Positions 8,494 through 17,436 of a stretch of DNA of 64,000 nt are shown here, piece after piece. The notes under the pieces were generated by a model. It was not told where the DNA came from and did no database searches. It saw only the letters and a list, made by a program, of their open reading frames with translations. The translations under genes and the position numbers were made by a program. Source of the DNA: Duganella aquatilis (GTDB taxonomy: Bacteria > Pseudomonadota > Gammaproteobacteria > Burkholderiales > Burkholderiaceae_D); assembly GCF_009674565.1 (NCBI RefSeq), contig NZ_WKJL01000004.1, positions 1 to 64,000 on the forward strand, read 5' to 3'. Numbering within the stretch: position 1 is the stretch's first letter; each line of letters starts with the position of its first letter.

Positions 8494-9888
8494 ATGGCAT
8501 CGAAAATCCTACTGGCTGCTGCGGCAGTATTGGTGATTGCGGCCGGCGCTGTGGCAACGCTGGCGGTGAAGCCGCCGGACCTGCTGCGGCTGGGCGCCGG
8601 CTACGGCGCCAAAATCGTCTGTTCGAATGTGTTCATCGCCGGGCGCGACGGCCGGGCGGTGCTGGCCGACGACGTGCAGGCACCCGGCCATCCGCTGCTG
8701 AAGTATCTGGAAGTGGCCGTGGACCGGCAGCGCAAGACGGTGCGCGCGCAATTCCTCGGTTTTGTCGGCGACGGCATGGCGGTCTACCGTCCCGGCACCG
8801 GCTGCGCGGTGGCGCCGGACGGCGATGTGGCGCTGGCCTCGCAATACCAATTCAATCCGATCAGGATATGGGCGCCCTCGCCCAACGTGCCGTGGCCTAC
8901 CGGCTCGCAGGCCGAGGCCAATCCGGCGGTGCAGGCCTTGCTGGACCAGGATGCGCTGGCCGGACCGGGCATGCGCGGCATGGCGGTGATTTATCGCGGC
9001 CGCCTGATCGCCCAGCGTTATGGCGCGGGCTTCAGCGCGGCCTCCCCCTTGCTGGGATGGTCGATGACCAAGACGGTCAATGCGGCGCTGGTCGGCATGC
9101 AGATCGCGGACGGCAAGCTGTCCTTGCAGCAGAGCGGTTTCTGGCCGCCCGGCGATGGCCGCGCGCAGATTACGCTGGCACAGTTGATGTCGATGAGCAG
9201 CGGTTTGCGCTGGAACGAAGGCTATGGCGACGTCACCGACGCCACGCGCATGCTGTACCTGGAGCCGGACATGGCGGCTTTCTCGGCGGCGCAGTCGCTG
9301 CAACAGGCGGCGGGCGGCCAATGGAATTATTCGAGCGGCACGGCGGTACAGCTGTCGCGCATCTGGCAGCGCGCCGCCGCTGGCGGCGATGCGAAGGCCG
9401 CCACGTCGGCCGATGTGCTGTCGCTGCCGCATAACCGTCTGTTTGCGCCGCTGGGCATGAACAGCGCGATCATCGAAGCCGATGCGCGCGGCAATCTGGT
9501 TGGTTCCAGCTATATGTACGCCACCACGCAGGACTGGGCGCGCTTCGGCCAGTTCCTGCTGCAGGACGGCGTCTGGCAGGGCAAGCGCATCCTGCCCGAA
9601 GGTTTTGTCGGCGGCATGCAGCAGGCAGCGCCGGCGTCGGGCGGCCAATATGGACAGGGCCAGGTGTGGCGCTGGGGGCCGTCCGGCGCTACGCCCGAGG
9701 GCCAGAATCCCGATACGCGCTTCCAGCTGCCGGCCGACACCTACTGGATGGAGGGGCATGATGGGCAGAGCATCGCTATCGTGCCGTCGCAGCAGCTGGT
9801 GGTGGTGCGGCTTGGCCTGACGCCGCATCGCCTGTTGTATCAGCCGCAGGCGCTGCTGGCGGCGGTGGTGAAGGCGGTTCAGCAATGA
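8494..9888 (+). CDS. Serine hydrolase, beta-lactamase/class C-like family
   Basis: A 464-residue protein with an N-terminal hydrophobic segment (about 5-26) that anchors or exports it. A unique ~120-residue N-terminal region comes before the beta-lactamase fold. S190-x-x-K193 (SMTK) is the nucleophile motif, Y279-S-S is the second catalytic motif, and HDG at 422-424 takes the KTG position. This family (PF00144) includes esterases, D-aminopeptidases and class C beta-lactamases, and activity cannot be assigned from sequence. The stop overlaps the start of the MaoC-like gene by 4 bp (ATGA), so the two are translationally coupled and may act on related ester substrates. Confidence 0.88.
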   Translation: MASKILLAAAAVLVIAAGAVATLAVKPPDLLRLGAGYGAKIVCSNVFIAGRDGRAVLADDVQAPGHPLLKYLEVAVDRQRKTVRAQFLGFVGDGMAVYRPGTGCAVAPDGDVALASQYQFNPIRIWAPSPNVPWPTGSQAEANPAVQALLDQDALAGPGMRGMAVIYRGRLIAQRYGAGFSAASPLLGWSMTKTVNAALVGMQIADGKLSLQQSGFWPPGDGRAQITLAQLMSMSSGLRWNEGYGDVTDATRMLYLEPDMAAFSAAQSLQQAAGGQWNYSSGTAVQLSRIWQRAAAGGDAKAATSADVLSLPHNRLFAPLGMNSAIIEADARGNLVGSSYMYATTQDWARFGQFLLQDGVWQGKRILPEGFVGGMQQAAPASGGQYGQGQVWRWGPSGATPEGQNPDTRFQLPADTYWMEGHDGQSIAIVPSQQLVVVRLGLTPHRLLYQPQALLAAVVKAVQQ

Positions 9889-10772
9889 CGGCCGTGCCGT
9901 ATGGCCTGCTGCGCCATCAGGGGCCGATGCTGCTGACCGGTGCGCGGGTGGTCGGCCATACGCTGCTGAACGTGCTGTCGCCTGCGTCGATGCCGGGCGC
10001 GGCGCCGCCGCGCATCGCGCCGGTTTCGCGCGTGATCGCGCCGCCGCCGGATGATCTGGTCGCGCGGTATGTCGGCTGGTCCGGCGCGGTGGACGGCTAT
10101 GACGCCGCGCTGCCGCCGCACATGGTGTCGCAATGGAGCCTGCCGCTCGTGGGCGAACTGCTGCTGCGCATGCCCTACAACCTGACCAGCGTCATCAACC
10201 AGGGCGTGAGCCTGCGCGTGAACGGCCCACTGCCGCGCAGCACGCCGCTGCTGGTCGGCGCGGCCGTCGAACAGATCGAGGAAGTGCCCGGCCGGATCAA
10301 GGCCGTGGTGGCCGTGACAACCGGCACGGCGCAGCAGCCGTCGCTGGTGGAAGCCCGTCTGCATATGAGCTTCCTGCTGCCCGGTCCTCGTCCTGCCAAA
10401 GACGCGCGCGAGCGCCCGCCGGAACCGCAATGGAGCACCGCCGGCATATGGCACGCCGACCTGCGCGACGGCCTGCGTTTCGCGCTGCTGACCGGCGACT
10501 TCAATCCCATCCACTGGTGCGCACCGCTGGCGCGGCGTTCGGTCTTCCGTGGCATGGTGCTGCACGGCTTCGGCAGCTTTGTACGCAGCTATGAAATCCT
10601 CAAGCAGCGAGGCATTGCGTTCAGCGAGATCGACGTCCGCTTCGTCAAACCGGTGCCGCTGCCCTGCTCCACGCTGGCGGTGCAAATCGCACCGGCGGAC
10701 GACGCAGGCCGGCGCGCCGTGCGCCTGGCCGGCGCCGACGGCGACATTCATTTGGCGGGAAACTTGCGCTAG
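9885..10772 (+). CDS. MaoC-like hot-dog dehydratase
   Basis: A 295-residue protein. The C-terminal half holds the MaoC/R-hydratase signature FALLTGDFNPIHW (about 203-215), followed by a downstream G-M-V-L-H-G-F-G segment; Asp and His of G-D-x-N-P-I-H are the expected catalytic pair. The N-terminal half looks like a second, degenerate hot-dog domain, as in other ~300-residue double hot-dog hydratases. Family members hydrate or dehydrate acyl thioesters in lipid or polyketide pathways. It overlaps the preceding serine hydrolase gene by 4 bp. The thioester substrate is unknown. Confidence 0.83.
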   Translation: MTAVPYGLLRHQGPMLLTGARVVGHTLLNVLSPASMPGAAPPRIAPVSRVIAPPPDDLVARYVGWSGAVDGYDAALPPHMVSQWSLPLVGELLLRMPYNLTSVINQGVSLRVNGPLPRSTPLLVGAAVEQIEEVPGRIKAVVAVTTGTAQQPSLVEARLHMSFLLPGPRPAKDARERPPEPQWSTAGIWHADLRDGLRFALLTGDFNPIHWCAPLARRSVFRGMVLHGFGSFVRSYEILKQRGIAFSEIDVRFVKPVPLPCSTLAVQIAPADDAGRRAVRLAGADGDIHLAGNLR

Positions 10773-10835
10773 CGGCGTTGCGCGCAGCCGCATCCGGGTG
10801 TATCGTCACGCCACCATTCAACACAGGAACACGCA

Positions 10836-11409
10836 ATGATTACACTCACATCGGGCCTGATCATTTTTCTCGGACTGCACTCGGTCCGCATCTTCGCCGA
10901 AGACTGGCGCAACGCCATGCGCGCGCATCGGACTGCTGCCGTGGCGGGCGTTTTACTCCATCGTGTCCATCACCGGCCTGCTGCTGATTATCTGGGGCTA
11001 CAGCCTGGCGCGCCAGGAACCGGTGGTGGTCTGGACGCCGCCGCCATTCACCCGCCACATCGCCGCGCTGCTGGCGGTGATCGCCTTCATCTTCATCACC
11101 GCCTCCTACATTCCGCGCAACGGCATCAAGGCCAGGCTGCACCATCCGATGACGCTGGGGATCAAGACCTGGGCGCTGGCGCACCTGATCGCCAATGGCA
11201 CGCTGCACGACATCGTCTTGTTCGGCAGCTTCCTGGCCTGGGCCATCCTGCTGTTCCGCGCCTCGCGCAAGCGCGACGCGGCGCTGGGTGTGACCTACGC
11301 GGCCGGCAGCGGCGGTGCCACCGCGCTGACCATCGTCGCCGGCATCGCCGGCGCCATCATCTTCGCCCTGTGGCTGCATGCGCCGCTGATCGGCGTGCGT
11401 CCGTTCTAA
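10836..11409 (+). pseudogene. nnrU-like membrane protein gene, frameshifted
   Basis: The start has a GGAA box and encodes MITLTSGLIIFLGLHSVRIF and DWRNAMRA, the expected NnrU N-terminus. After about 10926 the homology continues in another frame: IGLLPWRAFYSIVSITG, then WGYSLARQEP and four further helices, ending IGVRPF at 11409. The switch falls in ATGCGCGCGCATCGG. Adding one GC unit restores a continuous MRARIGLLPWRAF reading and a 191-residue protein, the normal NnrU length. The lesion is therefore most simply a 2-nt contraction of a GC repeat. NnrU proteins are membrane proteins linked to nitric-oxide/denitrification metabolism. The gene could be inactive, phase-variable or misassembled. 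Confidence 0.8.
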
Positions 11410-12083
11410 CGCGATTTAACGTGGCGTCGTAATGCCCCGAGGGTTGAGGGCATGCCGGCCGTGCCGGCAACGCCCCATATCCTGCCCTCGGCAGTTTCCG
11501 GATTCACCGTCAAGAGTGTATAACCGCTGAAATCCGTGTCATCCGATGGCGGCGCAGAGCGCGTCGCAAACGAAATCTCACCGCTGTATCTTATGTTTGT
11601 GCGCCCCGGCCACAAGTCATCCTTATTGACGTTAAAAGCATAATGGAGCTCTCCGGGCGATCCATATACAATCTCGCCCTCGCCGCTATGCTTGTCAGTA
11701 TTCCAGGCGCCGGGTTCCAGCTCAATATGCGCCTGCAACGATCCTGGCGCATGGCAAAGAGAAATCCCGCTCAGACTGAATGCGGAGACAATCTTCAGCG
11801 GCACCAGGCCAAGCCGACTCCATGGCAACAACGGCTCGGAGAGTTCGGCCAGCGAGTAGCCTTTAACCAGTACCAGCCCTTGTCCAGCATACATGTCTAT
11901 ATTTCGGGCCGCGTCACGCACGGTGCTGCGCCGGTAATCATTGTCGTACCGTGTAATGCTCAGCGCATAATCGTCGTCGACGTTGATCGTCTCGCGGCTG
12001 GGCGACCAGAGGGAATAATCGCACTCCTGGGCGTGGACGAGCAACGGCAGGGATATGGCAACAGCCGCAAACAGCCGCCTCAT
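11406..12083 (-). CDS. Secreted hypothetical protein
   Basis: A 225-residue protein with a clear signal peptide (MRRLFAAVAISLPLLVHA, cleavage near residue 18). The mature part has no domain I recognise; it carries two Cys (21 and ~109), consistent with one disulfide, and looks beta-rich. It lies 59 bp downstream of the diguanylate cyclase gene on the same strand and may be the last gene of the efflux/cyclase operon. Its stop overlaps the convergent nnrU-like stop by 4 bp. Confidence 0.7.
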   Translation of the reverse strand: MRRLFAAVAISLPLLVHAQECDYSLWSPSRETINVDDDYALSITRYDNDYRRSTVRDAARNIDMYAGQGLVLVKGYSLAELSEPLLPWSRLGLVPLKIVSAFSLSGISLCHAPGSLQAHIELEPGAWNTDKHSGEGEIVYGSPGELHYAFNVNKDDLWPGRTNIRYSGEISFATRSAPPSDDTDFSGYTLLTVNPETAEGRIWGVAGTAGMPSTLGALRRHVKSR

Positions 12084-12142
12084 CGGCGCTTACCGAAGGT
12101 ACGGGTTGCCAGCAAGGTAGCGAGGTTCATCGGCATGGTTTC

Positions 12143-13162
12143 TCAGGACGGTTCGGCGACACGGACGGCGTTACGGCCGCCCTGCTTGGCAGCATATAGC
12201 AATTTATCGGCCTGGGCCAGCCACTCGTCCGGCGTGCGCGCCTTGTCCATGAAGGCGACGCCGATGGAGATGGTGATCGGATGCTGCTCCAGCAGCGTGG
12301 CCGCCGCCACCGCCGCGCGCAAGCCTTCGGCCAGATTGGCTGCCGCACTCAATCCCGCGCCGCTGGCGATGATGGCGAATTCCTCGCCGCCGTAGCGGAA
12401 GATGCGGTCGCTCGACCGCGTATGCCGCCGCATCAACTCGGCCAGCCGCACCAGCACCTGGTCGCCGGCCGCATGGCCGTATGCGTCGTTGACCTGCTTG
12501 AAGTGGTCCAGGTCCAGCAACAGCAGGCACGATTCCGGCTGCGGCCTGCGCTCCTGCGCATATTCGGCCAGGCGCCGGTCCAGCGCGCGCCGGTTGCCCA
12601 CGCCGGTGAGGAAATCCAGTTCGGACGCCGTGTGCAGGCGCTGGTTCTGCAGGCCGGTGCGATATGAAAAAATATAGGCGAACAGGTTGACCAGGCCTAT
12701 GGTCACGATGATGGTGGCCAGGTTCACCACCTCCACCCGTCCGGTCAATATCGCCACCAGCACCACCAGCGCGGTGCTGTTGATCGCCAGCGCCAGCGCC
12801 GGCCGCAGCACGAAGTAGGCCGCGATCATGGTCGGATAGACCCAGTACACCAGGCCGACGCCGCGCAGGTAGACGGTGGCCAGCATGCCGGCGGAATAGA
12901 AAATGGTCACGCACAGGCCCGCGACCTTGTAACGGCCGGTGCGCCATACATGGACGATCACCGCCGCCATCGCCGTCACCAGCGCCATGTCGACGGCGGC
13001 CGAGGCCCAGCTGCCTTGCAGCAGCCGGTAGACGCCAAATGGAAGAATGCTAGGGATGCTGAGGGCGCACAGCAGCATCAGGATTACTTCTTCCTGACGC
13101 CGCTGGCGGCCTCCCGACAACCAGCGCCAGCGGCTTGCGCTGGCTTTGTCGGTGCTGCTCAT
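12143..13162 (-). CDS. Membrane diguanylate cyclase (GGDEF)
   Basis: A 339-residue protein: about six predicted membrane helices (25-170) followed by a GGDEF domain (about 180-335). The active-site loop is YGGEEF, so cyclase activity is expected. An RSSD inhibitory-site motif sits five residues before it, implying product feedback inhibition by c-di-GMP. The metal-binding LDLDHFKQVND is intact and there is no EAL domain. It begins 8 bp after the stop of the RND efflux transporter on the same strand, so it is almost certainly co-transcribed with the pump. Confidence 0.92.
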   Translation of the reverse strand: MSSTDKASASRWRWLSGGRQRRQEEVILMLLCALSIPSILPFGVYRLLQGSWASAAVDMALVTAMAAVIVHVWRTGRYKVAGLCVTIFYSAGMLATVYLRGVGLVYWVYPTMIAAYFVLRPALALAINSTALVVLVAILTGRVEVVNLATIIVTIGLVNLFAYIFSYRTGLQNQRLHTASELDFLTGVGNRRALDRRLAEYAQERRPQPESCLLLLDLDHFKQVNDAYGHAAGDQVLVRLAELMRRHTRSSDRIFRYGGEEFAIIASGAGLSAAANLAEGLRAAVAAATLLEQHPITISIGVAFMDKARTPDEWLAQADKLLYAAKQGGRNAVRVAEPS

Positions 13163-13170
13163 GACGAAGC

Positions 13171-16100
13171 TCAGTGCGCGGGCTGAGGGGCCGGCTCGCC
13201 CGGTTCGGCCGGCGGCGCATCGGCCGGCTTGGTGTGGGCTTTATGCTCGCCGGCCAGCCACAAATACATCGCCGGCACCACGAACAGCGTAAACAGCGTG
13301 CCGATCGACAGGCCGGTGAAGATCACCAGGCCCATGGCGTGACGGCCGGCCGCGCCGGCGCCGGAGGCGATCACCAGCGGCACCACGCCGAACACCATCG
13401 CCGCCGTGGTCATCAGGATCGGACGCAGACGGGTGGCCGCCGCTTCCTCGATCGCCTCGCGCTTGGACTTGCCGGCCTCGCGCAGGTGATTCGCGACCTC
13501 CACGATCAGAATACCGTGCTTGGAGATGAGGCCCATCAGCGTCACCAGGCCCACCTGCGTATAGATATTGATCGAGGCGAAGCCGAGGAAGATGAACGTC
13601 ATCGCCCCGAACAGCGCCATCGGCACCGAGAACAGGATCACGATCGGATCGCGGAAGCTCTCGAACTGCGCCGCCAGCGCCAGGAACACGATGATGATCG
13701 CAAACAGCATGGTGACCAGGAAGCCGCCCGATTCCGCCGCATACTGGCGCGATTCACCGGAAAAGTCCGCCGTGTAACCCGATGGCGCCACTTCCTTCAG
13801 CGTGTCGCGCAGGTACTGCTGGATCTCGCCCTGCGACGAGCCGGTCACGCCGGAGATGGTCGCGGAGTTCAGCTGCTGGAAGCGGGTGATCGATTCCGGC
13901 TGCACGCTGTACTTGATGCTGGCCACGGTGCTGGCCGGGATCATGTCGCCGGCCGGCGTCTTGATGTAGAAGTTCAGCACATCGTCGGGATTCAGACGAT
14001 CGACCTGCTGCACCTGCGGGATCACCTTGTACGAACGGCCGGAGATCGAGAAGTAGTTGACGTAGCCGCCGCCCAGCGCCGCCGCCATGGCGTTGCCGAA
14101 GTCCTGTTGTGTCAGACCCAGCGTGGCCAGCTTGTCGCGGTCCACATCGACGCGCGCCTGCGGCGTGTCGATCTTCAGGTCGACGTCGACGAAGTAGAAC
14201 TTGTTGTCCTTGTGGGCTTTGTCCAGCACCGCCTGCGCCACCGTGTTCAGGTTCTCGAACGGCTCGGTGGTGGTGATCACGAACTGCACCGGCAAGCCGG
14301 AGCTGCCGGGCAGCGCCGGGAACTGGAACGCCGCCACGCGGCCGCCGGCGATGTGGTTCCACTTGGCCTGCAGCTCCTGCTGGATCTCGTGCGCCGAGCG
14401 CGAACGCTTGTCCCACGACTTGAACAGCACACCGCCGATACCGGCATTGGTGGTCGGCACGCCGGTGATCTGGAACATCTGATCGTATTCCGGCAGCGAC
14501 TTGGCGACGTCGAAGATCTGCTTGGCGTAAGTCTGCATCTGGTCCGACGTGGCGGTAGGCGCGCCCACCACCTGCGACAGCACGATACCCTGGTCCTCTT
14601 CCGGCGCCAGCTCCGACTGCGACATCTTGAACTGGATGATCAGCAGGCCGAACACGATGACGCCGAACACGATCAGCACGGCCCAGGTGTTCAGCAGGCT
14701 ATGCAGCACGCGCAGGTAGCCGCCGTGAACCTTGTCGAATACCTTGTCGATGGCCTTGACGAACTTGCCCTCGTCCTGCTTGGGATCGAAGAAGTGGCCG
14801 CACATCATTGGCGACAGGGTCAGCGCGACGATGCCCGATACCGCCACCGCACCGGCCAGCGTAAAGGCAAACTCGGTGAACAGCGCGCCGGTCAGGCCGC
14901 CCTGGAAGCCGATCGGCACATACACCGCGATCAGCACCACGGTCATTGCCAGAATCGGGCTGCCCAATTCGCGCGCGGCTTGAATGGCCGCGTCCATCGG
15001 CGTCATGCCTTCCTTCATGTGGCGGTCGACGTTCTCCACCACGATGATCGCGTCATCGACCACCAGGCCGATGGCCAGCACGATCGCCAATAGCGTCAGC
15101 AGGTTGATCGAGTAGCCGAACATCAGCATCACGAAGAAGGTGCCGACCAGCGACAGCGGCATCGCCACCACCGGCACGATCACCGCGCGCAAGCTGCCGA
15201 GGAACAGGTAGATCACGATGGTCACGATGACCAGCGCCTCGATCAGCGTCTTGACCACTTCGTCGATCGAGGTGTTGATGAACTCCGTCGAGTCGTAGAC
15301 GATTTCGCCGGTCAGGCCGGTCGGCAGCTGCGATTTGATGCCGGGGAAGGCGTCGCGCACGCGCTTGGCCACGTCCAGAATGTTGGCGTCCGGCGCCACC
15401 TTGATACCGATGAACACTGAGCGCACGCCGCTGAAGGCGACGTTGAAGTCATAGTTCTCGGAACCCAGCGTGACGGTGGCGATGTCCTCCAGGTGGACGA
15501 TGGCGCCGCCCTGCTGCTTGACTGCCAGCGCCTTGAACTCTTCCACCGTGTGCAGGTCGGTGCCGGCGGTCAGCGGCACGGTCACCGCCTGGCCCTTGGT
15601 CGAACCGAGGCCGGCCAGGTAGTTGTTGGAGGCCAGCGCGGCGCTGACTTCCGCCGCGGTGACGCCGTGCGCCGCCATCTTGTCGGCGTCCAGCCATGCG
15701 CGCAGCGCGAACTGGCGCGCGCCCAGCAGCTCGGCGGTCTGCACGCCCTGGATCGAATCCAGCTTCGGCTTGACCACGCGCGCCAGGAAGTCGGTGACGT
15801 TATTGGTCGGCAGCGTGTCGCTGTAGAAGCCCATGTACATGGCGTCGGTGGTCTGGCCGGTCTGCACCGTCAGCACCGGTTGCTGCGCCTGTTGCGGCAA
15901 CTGGTTCTTCACCGAGTTGACCTGGGTGGTGATCTCGGTCAGCGCGCGGTTGGAATCGTAGTTCAGGCGCAGCGTGGCGGTAATGGTCGACACGCCGCTG
16001 TTGGACGACGACGACAGGTAGTCGATGCCCTGCGCCTGCGCGATGGCTGATTCCAGCGGCTGGGTGATGAAGCCCGCCACCGTGGCGGCATCCGCGCCGT

Positions 16101-16254
16101 AGTAGGTGGTGGAGATGGTGACCACCGCGTTCTGCGTCTTCGGATACTGGTTGATCGGAAGACTGAACAGCGAGCGCAGGCCCAGCACCACGATCAGTAA
16201 ACTGATCACGCTGGCCAGCACCGGCCGTTTGATGAAGATATCGGTAAAGTTCAT
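13171..16254 (-). CDS. RND multidrug efflux transporter, inner-membrane HAE1 subunit
   Basis: A 1027-residue protein, the standard HAE1 length. It starts MNFTDIFIKRPVLASVISLLI and contains paired sets of membrane helices and two large periplasmic loops. The proton-relay Asp pair lies in helix 4 (LAIGLVVDDAIIVVENV). It is the proton-driven pump of a tripartite efflux system exporting hydrophobic or amphiphilic compounds. Its operon order is outer-membrane factor, membrane-fusion protein, then RND, with 12 bp to the fusion-protein gene and 8 bp to a downstream diguanylate cyclase. The substrate cannot be inferred. Confidence 0.95.
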   Translation of the reverse strand: MNFTDIFIKRPVLASVISLLIVVLGLRSLFSLPINQYPKTQNAVVTISTTYYGADAATVAGFITQPLESAIAQAQGIDYLSSSSNSGVSTITATLRLNYDSNRALTEITTQVNSVKNQLPQQAQQPVLTVQTGQTTDAMYMGFYSDTLPTNNVTDFLARVVKPKLDSIQGVQTAELLGARQFALRAWLDADKMAAHGVTAAEVSAALASNNYLAGLGSTKGQAVTVPLTAGTDLHTVEEFKALAVKQQGGAIVHLEDIATVTLGSENYDFNVAFSGVRSVFIGIKVAPDANILDVAKRVRDAFPGIKSQLPTGLTGEIVYDSTEFINTSIDEVVKTLIEALVIVTIVIYLFLGSLRAVIVPVVAMPLSLVGTFFVMLMFGYSINLLTLLAIVLAIGLVVDDAIIVVENVDRHMKEGMTPMDAAIQAARELGSPILAMTVVLIAVYVPIGFQGGLTGALFTEFAFTLAGAVAVSGIVALTLSPMMCGHFFDPKQDEGKFVKAIDKVFDKVHGGYLRVLHSLLNTWAVLIVFGVIVFGLLIIQFKMSQSELAPEEDQGIVLSQVVGAPTATSDQMQTYAKQIFDVAKSLPEYDQMFQITGVPTTNAGIGGVLFKSWDKRSRSAHEIQQELQAKWNHIAGGRVAAFQFPALPGSSGLPVQFVITTTEPFENLNTVAQAVLDKAHKDNKFYFVDVDLKIDTPQARVDVDRDKLATLGLTQQDFGNAMAAALGGGYVNYFSISGRSYKVIPQVQQVDRLNPDDVLNFYIKTPAGDMIPASTVASIKYSVQPESITRFQQLNSATISGVTGSSQGEIQQYLRDTLKEVAPSGYTADFSGESRQYAAESGGFLVTMLFAIIIVFLALAAQFESFRDPIVILFSVPMALFGAMTFIFLGFASINIYTQVGLVTLMGLISKHGILIVEVANHLREAGKSKREAIEEAAATRLRPILMTTAAMVFGVVPLVIASGAGAAGRHAMGLVIFTGLSIGTLFTLFVVPAMYLWLAGEHKAHTKPADAPPAEPGEPAPQPAH

Positions 16255-16266
16255 GGCGCGTTATCC

Positions 16267-17412
16267 TCAGTGTTCCTGCGGCGTCGGATTCGGGCTGTTG
16301 GCCGGTTGCACCTTGTTGTCGATGACGACCGGCGTGCCGTTCTTCAGTTTCAGCTGGCCGCTGGTGACCACGGTCTGGCCTTCCTTCAGGCCGGTGAGAA
16401 TGGCCACCTGGTCGCCACGGGTCGGGCCGGTGGTGACGAACACCTGCTGCGCCACCAGGTAAGCCTGGCCTTTTTCATCCTTGAGCGCGTCCTTGGAATC
16501 GGCCGGCGGCGGCGCCAGCAGGAAGATGGTCGAGCCGTACGGATTGTAGGTAATGGCGGTCTGCGGCAAGGTCAGGTATTTTTTCAGCTCGCCCTGGTCC
16601 AGGCTGACATTGGCGAACATGCCCGGCAACAGCTGGCGCTTGGCGTTCGGCACGGTGGCCTGCACCTGCACGTTGCGCGTGGCCGGATCGATTTTCGGGC
16701 TGATCGAGGTCACCTTGGCGGCAAAGCCGGTACCGGGATAGGCATCGCTGGTCAGGTTCAGCTTCTGGCCGATGGACAGGCTGGCCAGCTGCTTCTGCGG
16801 CACGAAGAAATCGACGTACACGGTATCGATGGTTTGCAGCGTCACCAGCTTGTCGCCGGGGTTCAGGTACTGGCCAGGATTGACGGCGGTGATGCCCAGT
16901 TTGCCGGCGAACGGCGCGCGGATGGTCTTCTTGTCGACCAATGCCTTCTGCTGCGCGGCCAGCGCCTGTTTCGATTTCAGGTCGGCCTCGTCGGCATCGA
17001 CCTGCGCCTGGCTGATGGCCTGCGCCGACAGCTGCAGCTTGTCGCGCTTGAGCGTGGTGCCCGCCAGATCGGCGTTGGCCTGCAGCGCGCGCAGCTGGGC
17101 GATGTCGGAATCGGCGTTCAGCTCGAACAGCACCTGGCCGGCCTTCACTTCGTCGCCCGACTTGAAGCGCACTTCGCGCACCAGACCGGCGATCTCGGTG
17201 GTGACATCGACGCCGCGCACCGGCGCCAGCGTGCCGACGGAGGTCAGCTGCGGTTGCCATTCGGCCGTCGCGGCCTTGACGGCGGTGACCACTTGCGCGG
17301 CCGGTTTCGGCGCGCTGGCGATCAGCTTTTTAATCTGCAAAAACTTCCCGAAGGCGAGGACGGCGATCAGTAAGATGACACACCCTACCATGATGAGCAT
17401 GCGCTTGGTCAT
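16267..17412 (-). CDS. RND efflux periplasmic adaptor (membrane-fusion protein)
   Basis: A 381-residue protein with one N-terminal hydrophobic segment (about 5-22). It then has a split biotinyl-lipoyl domain (VRGVDVTTEIAGLVREVRFKS and the matching IRAPFAGKLGI half), a long alpha-hairpin between them (about 105-160), a beta-barrel and a membrane-proximal domain. This is the HlyD/AcrA type that bridges the RND pump and the outer-membrane channel. An AGGAGATT ribosome site precedes the ATG. It is the middle gene of the efflux operon. Confidence 0.94.
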   Translation of the reverse strand: MTKRMLIMVGCVILLIAVLAFGKFLQIKKLIASAPKPAAQVVTAVKAATAEWQPQLTSVGTLAPVRGVDVTTEIAGLVREVRFKSGDEVKAGQVLFELNADSDIAQLRALQANADLAGTTLKRDKLQLSAQAISQAQVDADEADLKSKQALAAQQKALVDKKTIRAPFAGKLGITAVNPGQYLNPGDKLVTLQTIDTVYVDFFVPQKQLASLSIGQKLNLTSDAYPGTGFAAKVTSISPKIDPATRNVQVQATVPNAKRQLLPGMFANVSLDQGELKKYLTLPQTAITYNPYGSTIFLLAPPPADSKDALKDEKGQAYLVAQQVFVTTGPTRGDQVAILTGLKEGQTVVTSGQLKLKNGTPVVIDNKVQPANSPNPTPQEH

Positions 17413-17436
17413 GTAACAATCTCCTGCAGTATTTGA

